From Galerina marginata (taxonomy: Eukaryota; Basidiomycota; Agaricomycetes; Agaricales; Galerinaceae): a stretch of 64,000 nt of DNA. The notes below the pieces were generated by a model that had not been told where the DNA came from, did not search any database, and was given only the letters and a program-made list of their open reading frames with translations. Location: positions 992,001-1,056,000 of the forward strand of contig JAECYW010000002.1 of the NCBI GenBank assembly GCA_023014335.1, in the 5' to 3' direction. Positions 11,194 to 22,581 of the stretch are shown here, one piece after another; position 1 is the first letter of the stretch, and each line of letters opens with the position of its first letter. The translations under genes were made by a program, and so were the position numbers.

Positions 11194-13561
11194 CTAGAAC
11201 GAATGTTCTGTAGAATCCTTCCCAGTTGCAGATGTACTTGACGATCCTGATGAGACAGTCGAAAGGATCCTATCGATGTAATTTGCGCCACTCCTGCAAG
11301 AAGATAACAACCCATCAACTCTGACATGAACTCGGGAAGCTGAAAACGGACCATTTCTGATGTGTTAAGACATCGCAGCCGATCTCCTTTTCCTTGCGTT
11401 GGATAAGTTCGACATAAGCAAGCATTCCGTCTTCTTTGAATCGAGCGGACAATTCAGCTGCGGGGAATGGTTAAATCAATAACTAATTTCAATATCACGA
11501 TCCTTAATTTTACCTGTTGTGACTGCGCCACTGTGCAACCCAGCTAATGAAATAAGCTGCAGTACAAACCTACGCAAAGATATCAGTAGGGGTGGCTCAA
11601 GGAGAGAAAAAGAACTATCCACCCTTCCTTCGCTAGGTCCCATATGAAGTTTTTGAGATCAGAATCTACACATCAGGATGAGACTTCTAAAGGCCAAGAG
11701 ATCAAGTTGGTAGAGCCGACCAGAGAAACCATGTTTTGACCAGTTAAAACTCGGGCTGAGGTTGTACACGAACCACCTTTAAAGCATAGGTAAATGTCAC
11801 GCAGCCATCGAAGGAAACTTTCAACGCACTTCCCAGGATATGTTTCCCTAATCTTACGCGAGAAATAGCGAGCTTGCTCGAGATTAGGCGACTTGGTTTC
11901 CAACCATAGAAGGTCAGCATATTGGGCATATGCAAGGGTTCTTTTGATAGCAGCCTGGACTTCATTAATCATATTTTACTGGTGATTCCAAGGATGAAAA
12001 CAGACCTCAATACCACCAGTGTAGTGGTAATAACCCTCTCTGGTGCGGGGAGCTGTTTACATCGATTGGTGTGAGTCAAATTATCAGTTGAACCACCAAA
12101 GGAGGATTCACCATCCCAATCCCAAAATATTTCATGGCCTAACATCTCCGCGGCAACTGAGCGCGCAATAGCATTCGACCTGCCTGACACAGCAGAAAGA
12201 TATGCCTTCCAAGCACCTTCTTTGTCATGAATATTAGACCGATTGATTTCCTTTTCAACGGCTTTCAAGGGTTCAATTGTTGGGGCAGTTCAGTTTACAC
12301 TTGTGTGTTGTCCTTACCTTGGTTGAAAGTGCACATCTCGTGGCTTTCTGTCCACTCCTTTTCAAGAAGGTCAACCTCTGCTCCTGTCGCACCTCTAGCT
12401 TCAGCTTCAGCAAGCACTTGCGCCAGAGAGTCTGTGCCTTTCGTGGTTGTTCCAACAATAAATTCATGGTCTATGACGTCAATATTGGAGGAAATTAGTT
12501 TTCCTGATTCAGAATCTGTGCGAGCAATCAAAAGCATAGTCGACTTCATTAAATCAAGTTGGAATCGAGCAGCAATAAGGCGAGAGATGTGTGTAGACGT
12601 TGGGACGAGGACCTTTGCCGCCTAGATGACCACACTACAAAGATTTGAACAACACACACCCCAATGCGAATTTAACAACTCACTTTCTTCCCCCCGTGCA
12701 ACTGATCCTCCAGATGGATAGCTGAAGCACCCTAAAGCAACGAAATAAGATAAAGTAAGGAATGGGACAGTTTGCAAACGTACAGATTCAGCAAACAATT
12801 TAGTAAGCTTCATGACAGCGGATAGTCCGCCATGACTATATCGATGATTAGAATGGCCAATGTAAATGAAGTCGACTTACCCGGTATCAGCGTCTGCAAT
12901 AATGGGTCTCAGGTAATCAATGAAAGGCATCTTAGCTCGCTGTTCAGGAGTGGAGGACATCCGTTCGTCATAGTGTTTCTTGTCATGGAGTTGTTGTGCA
13001 CGGAAGATGCGATGAACTTGATTCGGAACAGTGGTATAAGGATAATCACTGGTTATAAGGCGTTCAGAAAGTCGAAAATAACTTTAGGAAGGACTTGGCT
13101 GCGTACCCGAGATCCGGCCCAACTTCGTTATTTCCTGTCGTCAACACGCTTGAAGATGCCCATCCTGAAATATAGACCACCTCTTGGTTTTGTGCCATTT
13201 GAGTCATTTGTACGGGGTCGATGGCACCCATGGTATGTATGGGCTTTCCCTCCTTTGCAGACCTGCTCAGGATGGTAAATAATTTATCGGCCAGCAACGA
13301 CGAAGGGAGAGGGATGACAGGAAGAGACCCCTGCTTTGAAGCGACTGAAGCCGGCGAATAAGGTCGCTTAATTCCTTCAAATCTGGGTTGGGCAAAGAAT
13401 TCGGCCATCCCTTTCGTGCGAGACTCAAATTCGGCAGTTTCTGCATCTACTGAAGGTGGCTGGAGAGGCAAAGGTGGGAAGGAGGTGCCAGAGGACATTG
13501 TTCTTGCAGTCCGGGCAAAGAACGAAATCCTTGGTGTACAACCTATACGAAGCATGGTCAA
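11194..13561 (-). CDS. Isocitrate lyase / 2-methylisocitrate lyase family, probably mitochondrial
   Basis: These enzymes cleave isocitrate or 2-methylisocitrate to succinate plus glyoxylate or pyruvate. The N-terminus [20 protein letters not shown] is basic and Ser/Arg-rich like a mitochondrial presequence, and the C-terminus (STEHSF) lacks a peroxisomal SKL, so methylisocitrate lyase is the likelier member. Family blocks are [102 protein letters not shown] and [13 protein letters not shown]. The substrate metal site and most of the barrel are intact. At the catalytic signature KKCGH, however, the bases encoding CGHLGG (12634-12617) are out of frame with the following KVLVP by one extra G at 12613/12612. 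The only in-frame splice (acceptor ending at 12622) skips them. Two Mets (13561, 13555) compete as start. Confidence 0.92.
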
Positions 13562-14070
13562 ACAGCAGTGGCCGTACGTTCCTCAGCAGACCTGTGATAG
13601 AAAGATGTTTGGTGGAGTTCCGAGGAAAACATCCATTATTATTGCGAGCGCAGCGAGCAATCTTTGGCTAAGGGTGAAAGGCCCGGACAAACAAACACAA
13701 ACTTTAAGCGCGCAAATTCTATCAGTAACTTCCTTGAATGCCCCATATCTCTCCATGCTTTCCTCCATTCCTCTTGAAAGTGTGGCATCAGATAGAAAAC
13801 CATACATTGTACAATATTCTGCAAAAACAACTGGTAATTTTTGTTCTTAATGTGGCTCTTATGCTTTAAGAAAGATCCCGCATCGACCCGACTCGGACTC
13901 GTCCGAGTCTCCGACATCCTGATCACCCCGTCCCGTAGGCAGGCTAGACTATGGTATTTCTCTTCCCGATAACTGTTTTACTTATGTACAATTGCCACAC
14001 GCCTCGTATGGCGAAGCGAGCGCCCCCGCAGATTGCGGATACGTAATTTAGTAAATTATCCGATTCACGT
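13562..14070. other. Upstream region of the lyase gene, to the transposon edge
   Basis: This probably holds the lyase promoter and leader. Short open frames on both strands (13583-13926) show no family resemblance. A 9-bp copy of the transposon target site lies just beyond, at 14071-14079. Confidence 0.35.
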
Positions 14071-14079
14071 GTAACAAAA
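14071..14079. repeat. Left copy of 9-bp target-site duplication
   Basis: GTAACAAAA is repeated exactly at 14859-14867, immediately outside the opposite terminal inverted repeat. Confidence 0.85.
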
Positions 14080-14858
14080 CAGACTCCAACCCAGTCACGG
14101 GACGCTTATCTTATCATATCAGTTGACCCGAAGTTTCTGCGAAACTAGTCAACTTGTAACGCGTCCCGGCGACTGGCACCACTTGTAGTTTAGGTTTGTT
14201 TGGCAGGCCCTTCCGTAGCACTTGACAGCCATTTTAATCACGTCGCGTCCTTGTTCACCATTCTTGGCCACCTCCTATTTCTATGGTCGAATAGTTCGCG
14301 TTGAGTAGGTTATTTACCAGTTTCCAAAGTAGAGGCACCTGTCGTGCCATTTTTTTCCGCCGCAAACTGCATAAATGATCCTTCGAGAAAATTTGCCGTC
14401 GCCTTTGCGTTGTTAAAATGGAATCCCTGACTTTGCTGGGTGAGCTAATTAACCTCCGAACACAGCTCCTTTTTTATAGCTTCAGAAGCCCAAGGTAGAG
14501 CATCGTTTTCGAACGTGCCAAAGAGCGGATCCTCAGGCTGGTGATCATGAAGAGGTTTGAAGAGAGCGCTAAACGTCACCTTTCTTTCATGCATACATTG
14601 CAAAACAGTTCCCAGGTCACTGCAGAAGTCCTCGACCAACATTTTGTGCTTTATTGTAAGATATCTGCAAGCTGGTGAACTTATAGTCCGTGCCGCACCA
14701 AAATGGCATGTTTGCCGTGAGGCGGAAAGGCCTGCCAAACAACCCTAAACTACAAGTGGTGCCAGTCGCCGGGACGCGTTACAAGTTGACTAGTTTCGCA
14801 GAAACTTCGGGTCAACTGATATGATAAGATAAGCGTCCCGTGACTGGGTTGGAGTCTG
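14080..14858. mobile_element. Non-autonomous Mutator-like (MULE-type) DNA transposon, 779 bp
   Basis: The ends are inverted copies of each other: 14080-14215 and 14723-14858 match over about 136 bp with only two or three mismatches, starting CAGACTCCAACCCAGTCACG. The element is flanked by a perfect 9-bp direct repeat, GTAACAAAA, at 14071-14079 and 14859-14867. Long terminal repeats with a 9-bp target duplication are the pattern of Mutator-like elements. The interior (about 507 bp) encodes no transposase. A minus-strand frame at 14738-14445 reads through part of the right repeat and the interior (GTVLQCMHERKVTFSALFKP, then FGTFENDALPWASEAIKK) and may be captured host or element sequence. The near-identical ends suggest a recent insertion. 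Confidence 0.88.
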
Positions 14859-14867
14859 GTAACAAAA
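14859..14867. repeat. Right copy of 9-bp target-site duplication
   Basis: GTAACAAAA, identical to 14071-14079 and directly abutting the right terminal repeat of the 779-bp element. Confidence 0.85.
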
Positions 14868-15044
14868 GTGCGTAATCTTGTTCTTGATCTTGTTACAAGA
14901 CCGGTTGGAAATTCAAATAAAACCGGCGAACACCAACAAAAATGGTACGTACCGTGATTCCCTCGAAGCAATAAGGTGGGTCCTCAGGAATTCAAGAATC
15001 AAAAGAGCACTCAGAACGAGCGAACCTGTCCACTACCTGTCCAG

Positions 15045-15678
15045 TAGGGCTCCGTTAGAAACACTTGAGTTACTAACACGTGTTAGTATTTGCTGTTAGT
15101 AACTGTTAGTAACTTGTTAGAAATTCGTCGAGGAATTTGGGTATGTTAGAAATTGTTAGAAATTCAGATGGTTTTTGGGGACTATGTGCACCTTTAATGA
15201 GATCAAGTAACACAAAAATCACCGTCTTTACCTCTGAAATTTTACTCTGCGACCTTGAAGAGAGCGCTTGTCAATATTCCCGCCTAATCCGGCTGGGAAG
15301 CAATGCCGGCAGAAGAGTTTCGGCCCATTCTTACGAAACTCGGACAGCTTCTCGAGAATTTCAAGAGAATTTGCCTGGTCAACTGCCTTTGCGATCTCGG
15401 AACAAATCCAAATATGCTCGATGCGTTTGCAGATCTATAAGCCCATAAAACTACCTGCGTAAATAACCTTGATGTGTTTCTGCCCTCGAGCAATTTCTAA
15501 CAGCCTTGCTTTAACTAACAGCTGTTAGAAATCATTATTAACAGTTATTAACAGTCATTCTCAGTTACTAACAAGCTCGGTTACTAACAGTTAATAACAC
15601 CCTGTTAGAAAGGGGTTGGGGGGTCGCTTGTTAGTAACAGCTGTTAGAAAGTTTTCGGCAATTTCTAACGGAGCCCTA
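15045..15678. mobile_element. Non-autonomous hAT-like miniature transposon, 634 bp
   Basis: The termini are inverted: the left end starts TAGGGCTCCGTTAGAAA and the right end finishes with its exact complement. An 8-bp direct repeat, CTGTCCAG, flanks both sides (15037-15044 and 15679-15686), as expected of hAT insertions. Inside each end lie many copies of GTTAGAAA and GTTAGTAAC in both orientations (15052-15165 and 15500-15668), like the subterminal transposase-binding repeats of hAT elements. There is no transposase frame. The element sits 359 bp from the start of the UBC-domain gene and could affect its promoter. Confidence 0.85.
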
Positions 15679-15802
15679 CTGTCCAGGTTTGGATCGTTAT
15701 GTAAGCAACTGGTCACGCTTCGTGAATCCAACGCGTTGTCATTCAAGTTCGCGTTCTTCCTTGACCTGAACTTCACTTTTAGGACGGCCATCGTTTTCAA
15801 AG

Positions 15803-18748
15803 ATGCGAACACGAGCTAAAAGACCCTCGTCTCCCACTCCGATACCTGAACCTACTCTCAAACGTCAGCGCAAAGCAGTTATCAAGCAGAAAGATGTAAT
15901 TGTTATTGATTCGGATGATGAAAACGAAGACGAGGAGATGAAAGACATATTGGCTCAAATTAACGCACAAGAACAAAGCGAACTTCTAGCGAAACGACTT
16001 CAACACGAATACGACGGCCCTTCATCCTCAGGACCCAAATATGCACCTGTTAATCTGGAAGACGATGCTGCTATGGCCAGAGAACTAGCTGAGCAATGGG
16101 CCATGGAGGGAAATGACCCAGGCATACCAATGAGTCTTGAAAATCTGGAGCCTTCTGATGCTATGAAATTTGATCTTGGTCCGCCTTCTGAAACAAGCTG
16201 TCAAGTTTTGGAGAAAGGTTCCCGCAATAACATTGGTTCTCATTCAATTTCCGAGGGTACGAAAATAAAAAAGTCTTTTTCTATCAAGCCCGATGAAGCA
16301 CTCGGACCTTTCAAAGAGGTCTTCACCAGAACAAGAAATTGCTCCAAGTGCGAAAAGAGAGTCAACTCCCCGAGAGGATGTGTGAGTATCATCATCAAAT
16401 TATCAGAGTCTTTTAACAATTCCTCTCTCTACGAGTAGGTAATGATCTCCGAAGCTTCATTCCCGCCAAGTATGACGCACTTGCTTCATGCACCGTGCTC
16501 GTCGTGCCGTACCAACCACTGTCGTGGCTGTTTTAAGACGGTTACCTGCGCCTCCAGTTGTAAAGGGCCTTCCAAAAACCCGAAATGCACGGTTCTTAAT
16601 TGTTGTGCCGAAGTACGGGCTATTGCAGTTTTCGAGACCTTAGGGGGCTTCGACAGACTGTTCATAACTGAGCGGGCAGCCTCCGATACTCGCGCACTGG
16701 CCATTTCTACGAAAATGAAGTCAAAAGTTAGTACAGTAGGACCTGGTGGAACTGGGTATGGAAATGGCCACGGCGGTAGTTCTCATCAGTCGCAAAACCA
16801 ACGGGGCAAGGCGAAGGCTGAAGGATCGAAGTCGAAGCAAAAGAAAGTTGGTGATCATTGGGACACCGTACTTCTGCGAACCTTGAACCTCCTTACAGAA
16901 CTGTTGCCTGCGCCATACACCGACGACGTTCAAGCGTATGACATGCTCCCGCATGCATCGCTTGGGTACTTGATCTCGCTTTCACAGATCCCGACAAATC
17001 TGGCAAACCTGTTGCGCAATGACTCGGTGACAGACTGGACATCGCGGAAGGACACTTATAATGCAATGCTATCGTTCCTGCGGCGTATGGCGGACTGCGA
17101 GCTTACCATACAGATCTTAATTGGACAGCATTGGGAACAAGCCGCCACCTGCGGCTTAGAGCAGTGGATGTGGGACGAGGGCGACATAACCTGGAGCACG
17201 AATAGCTGCGGCGAAGTCGAAGCTTCTCCTGCTCTCTATAGCTACTTCAAAAAGTTGACCAAGCAATCGGAGACCTTCCTAGCCGGGGCAATGCAGATGT
17301 TGGGTGGAAATATTGATGACATTGAAGTGGACGAGATGGTGATACAAGGGACTTCCCTTTGCGGCGACATTATAGCGGCGCGGGATGACCTTGAAAGGGC
17401 TATTGCCGTCCTTGGGCAACCCGAATCCAAGCGCGAAAATCGGACAGAGGCGACAAATTCTTCCACTGACACTCATTTGGCAAAGAAAGTCAAGGGCAAA
17501 GGTAAAGCCCGTGACGTTTCCGTTGATTTCGATGCAGTCTATGCAGAAGCATGCGAGAGACTCGCATTCAAACATGTGTCACTGGCAGAAGCAACCTCTG
17601 ACGCTGGACTGACCTATGCAAATTACAACTACGCACAGCAGTTAACCCAGAGCCAGGACTCGACTCGCCTCCCCAAAGATCGTCTTCACCTTCTGAAAGA
17701 ACTTGCGGTTACAGCTACAAGCCTTCCTCCTGGCGTGTGGGTTGTTGTCGATGAAGTTCGTAATGATGCAATGTAAGTTCACCCTACATGAGAATTCATT
17801 AGGGACGGCCAAAATCTGATATCTTTTAAGCAAAATCATGATTGCAGGTCCTGACGGGACACCTTATGCCGGAGGGTTATTCGAGTTTGACTGTTTTATG
17901 CCAATTGAATATCCTGCTCAACCGCCTCTCATGCACTTGAGGACTACAGGGGGTGGCTCCGTGCGATTTAATCCTAATCTATACAACAACGGGAAAGTTT
18001 GTTTATCACTTCTCGGAACGTGGCCTGGTCGGTAAGTTCCATCTTCGTTCCTTCATTGATGAGGTTTTCATTACTTCATATTATTGCGGAACGAACAGCC
18101 CCGAAGAACAGTGGTCTCCAAAATCAACCCTACTCCAAGTCCTTGTCAGCATTCAGAGCATGATACTCATAGATGCGCCATATTACAACGAGTATGTGTA
18201 GCTGATCCGATAGGCTTTGCGAACTTTAATGGCAACCCTGCCTTTCATTTGACTGTAGACCCGGGCATGGTCAAGCCAATCTGAAAGCTCCTGTCAGCAT
18301 CGCCTACAATCGCAACATTTCATTGCAAACAACGAGGTGGGCCATTGTAGACTGGCTGGACGACAAACATCGTCATGGAATCTGGCAGGTATGTCCACTC
18401 GGAACCTTGGACTGTTTCATGAAGTCAACTATCGTTTTACTTAAGGATGTTATTGCCTCGCATTTCATCATCCGAAAAGACAAAATTCGCCAGCAGTAAG
18501 TCCTTCCATTTCGATGCTTTCCGACTCCACTTACCTCTAGATTTAGGATAACGGAATGGAGTAAAAAGGACCCTGGAATTCGGGCTTACACATCGACAAG
18601 CTACCAAGAGGAATATTATCATCAGGGTATGCAACACCCTTCCATGGCCAAGAAGACTGCGGCGAAGACAGGAATCGACCTCCTTGAAAGGTTTGACAAA
18701 GGTATCAAGGTCATTGAGTCTTGGAACTTAACAGGAGATGAGAATTAG
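15803..18748 (+). CDS. Large E2-type ubiquitin-conjugating protein with N-terminal Cys-rich module
   Basis: Exon 1 (15803-16381) encodes a basic start and an acidic, disordered region ([20 protein letters not shown]). A Cys/His cluster spans the first intron: CSKCEKRV, then [12 protein letters not shown] and CTVLNCC, resembling a zinc-binding finger. A long helical middle follows. The C-terminal UBC fold is assembled over several short introns: [39 protein letters not shown], then [14 protein letters not shown] with the catalytic Cys codon at 18000-18002, and [20 protein letters not shown]. This layout resembles the UBE2O/BIRC6 class of large E2 enzymes, without visible BIR repeats. About 850 residues; stop TAG at 18746-18748. 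Ubiquitin transfer is inferred from the intact Cys motif, and substrates are unknown. Confidence 0.87.
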
Positions 18749-19501
18749 GGAATTTAAGATTAATCTATTGGCTTTTTGCTGTTCTGGTTTAATCCCGATT
18801 ATTTTGCAGAAGTCTCGAAAAGCTCACGATCTCTGGCCTGGACTGCAGCCTAGTATTTGCGGCGGCAGCAGCAGAGAACCGTCGGATATAATTACGGGCA
18901 TTTGTCAATCCCTGTCGCAGAAAGGTATGCTGGCATGTTGCCACATGGGCTTTGCGAGCTCCAAAGTACCCGCGATCGATCCCAAAGACAAGGTAGAAAG
19001 GGACGGAGGCCTCCGAAAATGTTATGGCAAACCCAATCTCAGAGCTCCGTCATGTTTGCTGACTTGGAAGCTGACCCGGATCAAAAGATGAAGAGATCTG
19101 AGCGGGCTCTGCTATCATTGAAGCCATGTAAGCTCCGCTCTGGCGTTATAGTACCAGCTTGATACTTGTTCTACTCTACCATGAGGCCTGGTGACGGCGA
19201 ATACGGGGTCAGCCACAAAGACGCCTCACTTGTTCCTGCAGTCATTAGAAGTGGGGCGCCTTCTTGGGTTTCTAATCTCGTACAGGCTTCCAGGTCCATA
19301 ACTTCTCCCCAACTTCTCCTTCCCCGTAACAAAGGGCTGTGCAAGATGCAACCTGCTGCCAGAATCTTTAATGCCCTAGAGGTTCGTCTGGTTAAATAGC
19401 AATCCTGCGTCTCCAGCCGCAGAAACTTCACGTCACGTCAATTCTGTGTCCTGGGTCACTGTCTAGGTCTCGTTTCCGAGCCACATCGGAGGAATATTCG
19501 T
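18749..19501. other. Intergenic stretch after the UBC gene
   Basis: About 750 bp, probably the UBC gene 3' untranslated region and the leader of the next gene. Overlapping 77-117 codon frames on both strands (18738-19431) have no recognisable motif or splice pattern, so no gene is called. Confidence 0.35.
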
Positions 19502-20710
19502 ATGTCGGTCTTATGTCCGCGCGCTTTGGGAGGGTACTTATGCCGTTGTACCAACCAACCCTTGAATTTCGAATTCCCAGCACGACGCCTAATGATCTCT
19601 TTGAAGCCTTCGATTATGACTTCAAAATTCACCCTTATGCATGCCTCGCTCGCGCACCTATCCCCCGAGTTCCAGGCAATGAACAACGTCATACAACAAC
19701 TCACACACACTGCGCCGACCTGCGAAACGATCGTTCTGCCCACTGAGGTCCTACTGCTCATCAGAGAGTGGCTGTTGCCTACGATCACAGTCCAGCTCAT
19801 TGAGCAATCGATAATCGCGCTCGAGGCGTACGAGCAATCCTTATGCAATCTCCTTTGTCCGGATTGCTTTGGATATAACCTCGACATATACGGACCCGAT
19901 ATTTGGCAGTGGGAGCAATTCTCTGGAGCGTGCGCGTGCGTACCGCCGGAAACTGACACTGAGGATCCCCATGGCCATCGGACTACCACAGACATCGGCG
20001 GAAGACGTCATCACCACTACATATCGAAGGCAACACGTACGACCATCCTGGTTAACCCTAAGCAATTTGTTGACCGCGAGCATTGGTTGGAATCGCATTT
20101 ATCCCGCCAAGCGGCGTCGGCCTTCAGCCTCGACGTTCGATTCCGTGGACATTCGCGGTCAACGCATTCGGTGACCCGGCCACCATCAGTCGACATCTGG
20201 GACGTCGTGACCCTAGTGCTTCGAGACTTTCAGTGCGAAGCAGCATGCGGACAGGGCGATAGACTGCGCGTTCGCAATCGCGTCGGAATGGGACATTTTT
20301 ATGCCAAACGCGATTTCTTGAAAGTCATCCCTGTACGGTGCCATGCGAGTCCGAGGATGGAGCAAACCTCCAGCGATTTGGGCCTAGAACCGACGCGAGA
20401 AGAACTGGACTGGCACGCGCAGGTTATATTGCATAGAGCGTCGCGTGATCTCGGCCTCCTGCTAGAGTACACTGTGCCACAAACGTTTAGTACACTCACC
20501 CGCCATTTCCCCGTCCCCGCTCGCAGACTGCCACCAAGCGTATCAAGTATATGTTATGAAGGTCAAGGCACGCTGGTCATGATTCACATCTTTCTCCGTG
20601 TCGTTGCCTCTCTCGCTGTGACCTCCGTCTCCCTTCCTATCACCTTCACCACGGTCGTGCTCACTATTCTCGGTTTTTACTCGAGGCCAAAATCTTTCCG
20701 AATTCTATAA
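19502..20710 (+). CDS. Intronless protein of unknown function with C-terminal membrane segment
   Basis: A single uninterrupted frame of 402 codons. The most likely functional start may be the internal Met at 19616 (MTSKFTLMHASLAHLSPEF), since upstream residues look leader-like. The stretch LPTEVLLLIREWLLPTITVQ resembles the beginning of an F-box-like helical motif. It is followed by a Cys pair (CNLLCPDCFGY) and a second pair (CACVPPETD). The last ~45 residues are strongly hydrophobic (IFLRVVASLAVTSVSLPITF, then VVLTILGFY), suggesting a tail-anchored or membrane-linked protein. Lack of introns is unusual here, and the gene sits beside a transposon. No family recognised; function not assigned. 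Confidence 0.6.
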   Translation: MSVLCPRALGGYLCRCTNQPLNFEFPARRLMISLKPSIMTSKFTLMHASLAHLSPEFQAMNNVIQQLTHTAPTCETIVLPTEVLLLIREWLLPTITVQLIEQSIIALEAYEQSLCNLLCPDCFGYNLDIYGPDIWQWEQFSGACACVPPETDTEDPHGHRTTTDIGGRRHHHYISKATRTTILVNPKQFVDREHWLESHLSRQAASAFSLDVRFRGHSRSTHSVTRPPSVDIWDVVTLVLRDFQCEAACGQGDRLRVRNRVGMGHFYAKRDFLKVIPVRCHASPRMEQTSSDLGLEPTREELDWHAQVILHRASRDLGLLLEYTVPQTFSTLTRHFPVPARRLPPSVSSICYEGQGTLVMIHIFLRVVASLAVTSVSLPITFTTVVLTILGFYSRPKSFRIL

Positions 20711-21315
20711 AGCTTCTAGATGTCAAAGAGTTGTATTCTGGAAGAATACGGCTTTCCGTCCAGCAACCCCACGGACTGATCATGCTCTGCTGATTTTCCT
20801 TCTTCCATTACCCACGTCCACCTTCTTTCGTTACCTATACATACCGGCACGAACCCTTCTCGCATTCGACAGCTTAAATAATACACCTCACTTAAAGTGT
20901 ATCCATAACCTATGGTGGTATACCTTTCCTTTGCTTCACTCGTAACAGATGGACCCTGTATTTTTCTGACAAATATCATGGTGAAATATTTGGGATGCAT
21001 ATGCATGCGCCACACATATCAAAAGGTCTTACAAATCTGATGCAACTCCGTAAAGGCACCTTATTAACCTAGGCCTTATTGCTCGACAAGGTTGCTGCTT
21101 CCTTCCAGAAAATCTGTAAGTCCATTGCCAATGGCTTCGGCTGTTATTCGGGCTTCCCGAGTACCGAGGACGTTTTGAGGACGGTCCATATCAAAAATGG
21201 TAGACGTCGACCATGGCTAGTGAACAGGTAAATGCAGCCTTACCAAAAAAGCTTTCGCCTCAACTGATCATACATACTGGGAAGTACAAGGATGAATTCA
21301 GGGGATGTCTATGGT
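20711..21315. other. Intergenic stretch up to the 3.55-kb element
   Basis: Probably the 3' untranslated region of the preceding gene. A minus-strand frame of 99 codons at 21015-20716 (for example YGYTLSEVYYLSCRMREGF) has reasonable composition and could be a terminal exon of an unknown gene. No neighbouring exon was found, so I leave it uncalled. Confidence 0.3.
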
Positions 21316-21397
21316 GACCCCTATGGGCCATATAATGTGCGGAAAATCGCGTGCGGTAATTCAAAAATATTACAGGTTTGAAATACAAAAATTTGAT

Positions 21398-21700
21398 ACA
21401 CGTTTGCAAATTTTGAAAAATCTGGTACATGTTTGCAGAATTCACAAAAACTAGTACATGTTTGCAGACTTGTAAAACTCGGTACATGTTGGTAAAACTC
21501 ATGAAAACTGGTACATGTTTGCAAAATTCATGAAAATCGGTACATGTTTGCGACATTCACAAAAATCGGTACATGTTTGCCGAATTCGCAAAATCGGGTA
21601 CATGTTTGCGAAATTCACAAAATCGGGTACACGTTTGCAAAATTCGCAAAATCGGGTACATGTTTGTAAATTCATAAAAACCAGTACATGTTTGGGACTT
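21398..21700. repeat. Left subterminal array (about 11 units)
   Basis: Degenerate units of about 25-32 bp, each with TACATGTTTGC or TACACGTTTGC followed by an A-rich spacer containing attcacaaaa or attcgcaaaa. All units point the same way on the plus strand. Spacers are themselves repeated, so this is a satellite-like array. Confidence 0.85.
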
Positions 21701-22581
21701 AGGTTTTTTCTCCTCCGGAGTTCCCCTGGGCAGGGCCTAGCACTGTTGTCTTAGGCGCCCATAGGTCATATTTCTGAGCCATTTCTATCCAAACTTTAAC
21801 TACAGGTAACCTCTCAGACTTGCGGGTGGCAAGTGCATAGGCGCCTAGTAGAAATGCACGGGTTCGTTGTACCCATACGAGTGGCGAGTACAGGTACGGG
21901 TAGCGACTCGCATACACACGACCTTCAAACCGAGCCCAAAAACGAATTCTTTGATCTAGAATTGACTGAGATATGACTGATTTCGTGAAATTCGTCGAAA
22001 TCAGCCCTATCCCACTCATTTCTTGGCCGTTTTGGACGTTCTTGGACTCATTTGACAGGTAAACCCATGCGAGTCACGGGTACGGGTAAGCGCTCAAACA
22101 CCCGCGGTTACCTGTGCTATTCCCCTAGCATATATTCTAGGATGAGTCGCGATTTCCGATCAGGGCCCGATTTTGACTGCAGGACCGATTTTGGCCACGT
22201 GACTACGCGCGTCTCAATTCACGCGTCCGGCGCTTCATGCGAAGCAGTTTTCCTCCAGGTGCAGGAAGTCAAGTTTTGCTTCGAAAAATTTGAAACTTGG
22301 CCTAAATATATGTAATTAAGTCTTAAATAAGTAGACCAGAAAATATATTTAAACACTGGGCAGCTACCAGCTCTAATGCTCAAATTTTGCTGAAGCTTTG
22401 CCCAAAGAGGCTCCCTTGGCAGGTGCAGTGAAGCCAAGACCCTATTGATGTCTTTCAATCAGTTTGGAAATAAGTATTTGAATGTATATTCTAAGTATTT
22501 CTGAAGGGCAAGGGGTAAATAATGTGCACCTGGAAGACAGAAATGGAGGGATTTTTCGAAATTTTGACCAAAAGAGGAGGA

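Noticed and set aside
21398..21700. CRISPR-like periodic repeats
   Set aside because: Units are degenerate, spacers are themselves repeated, the array has an inverted partner at the other end of a transposon, and the genome is eukaryotic.
21803..22114. Nested hAT-like insertion with CAGGTAACC-type ends
   Set aside because: The inverted ends match over only about nine bases and the flanks lack an 8-bp duplication. It may be old but cannot be supported.
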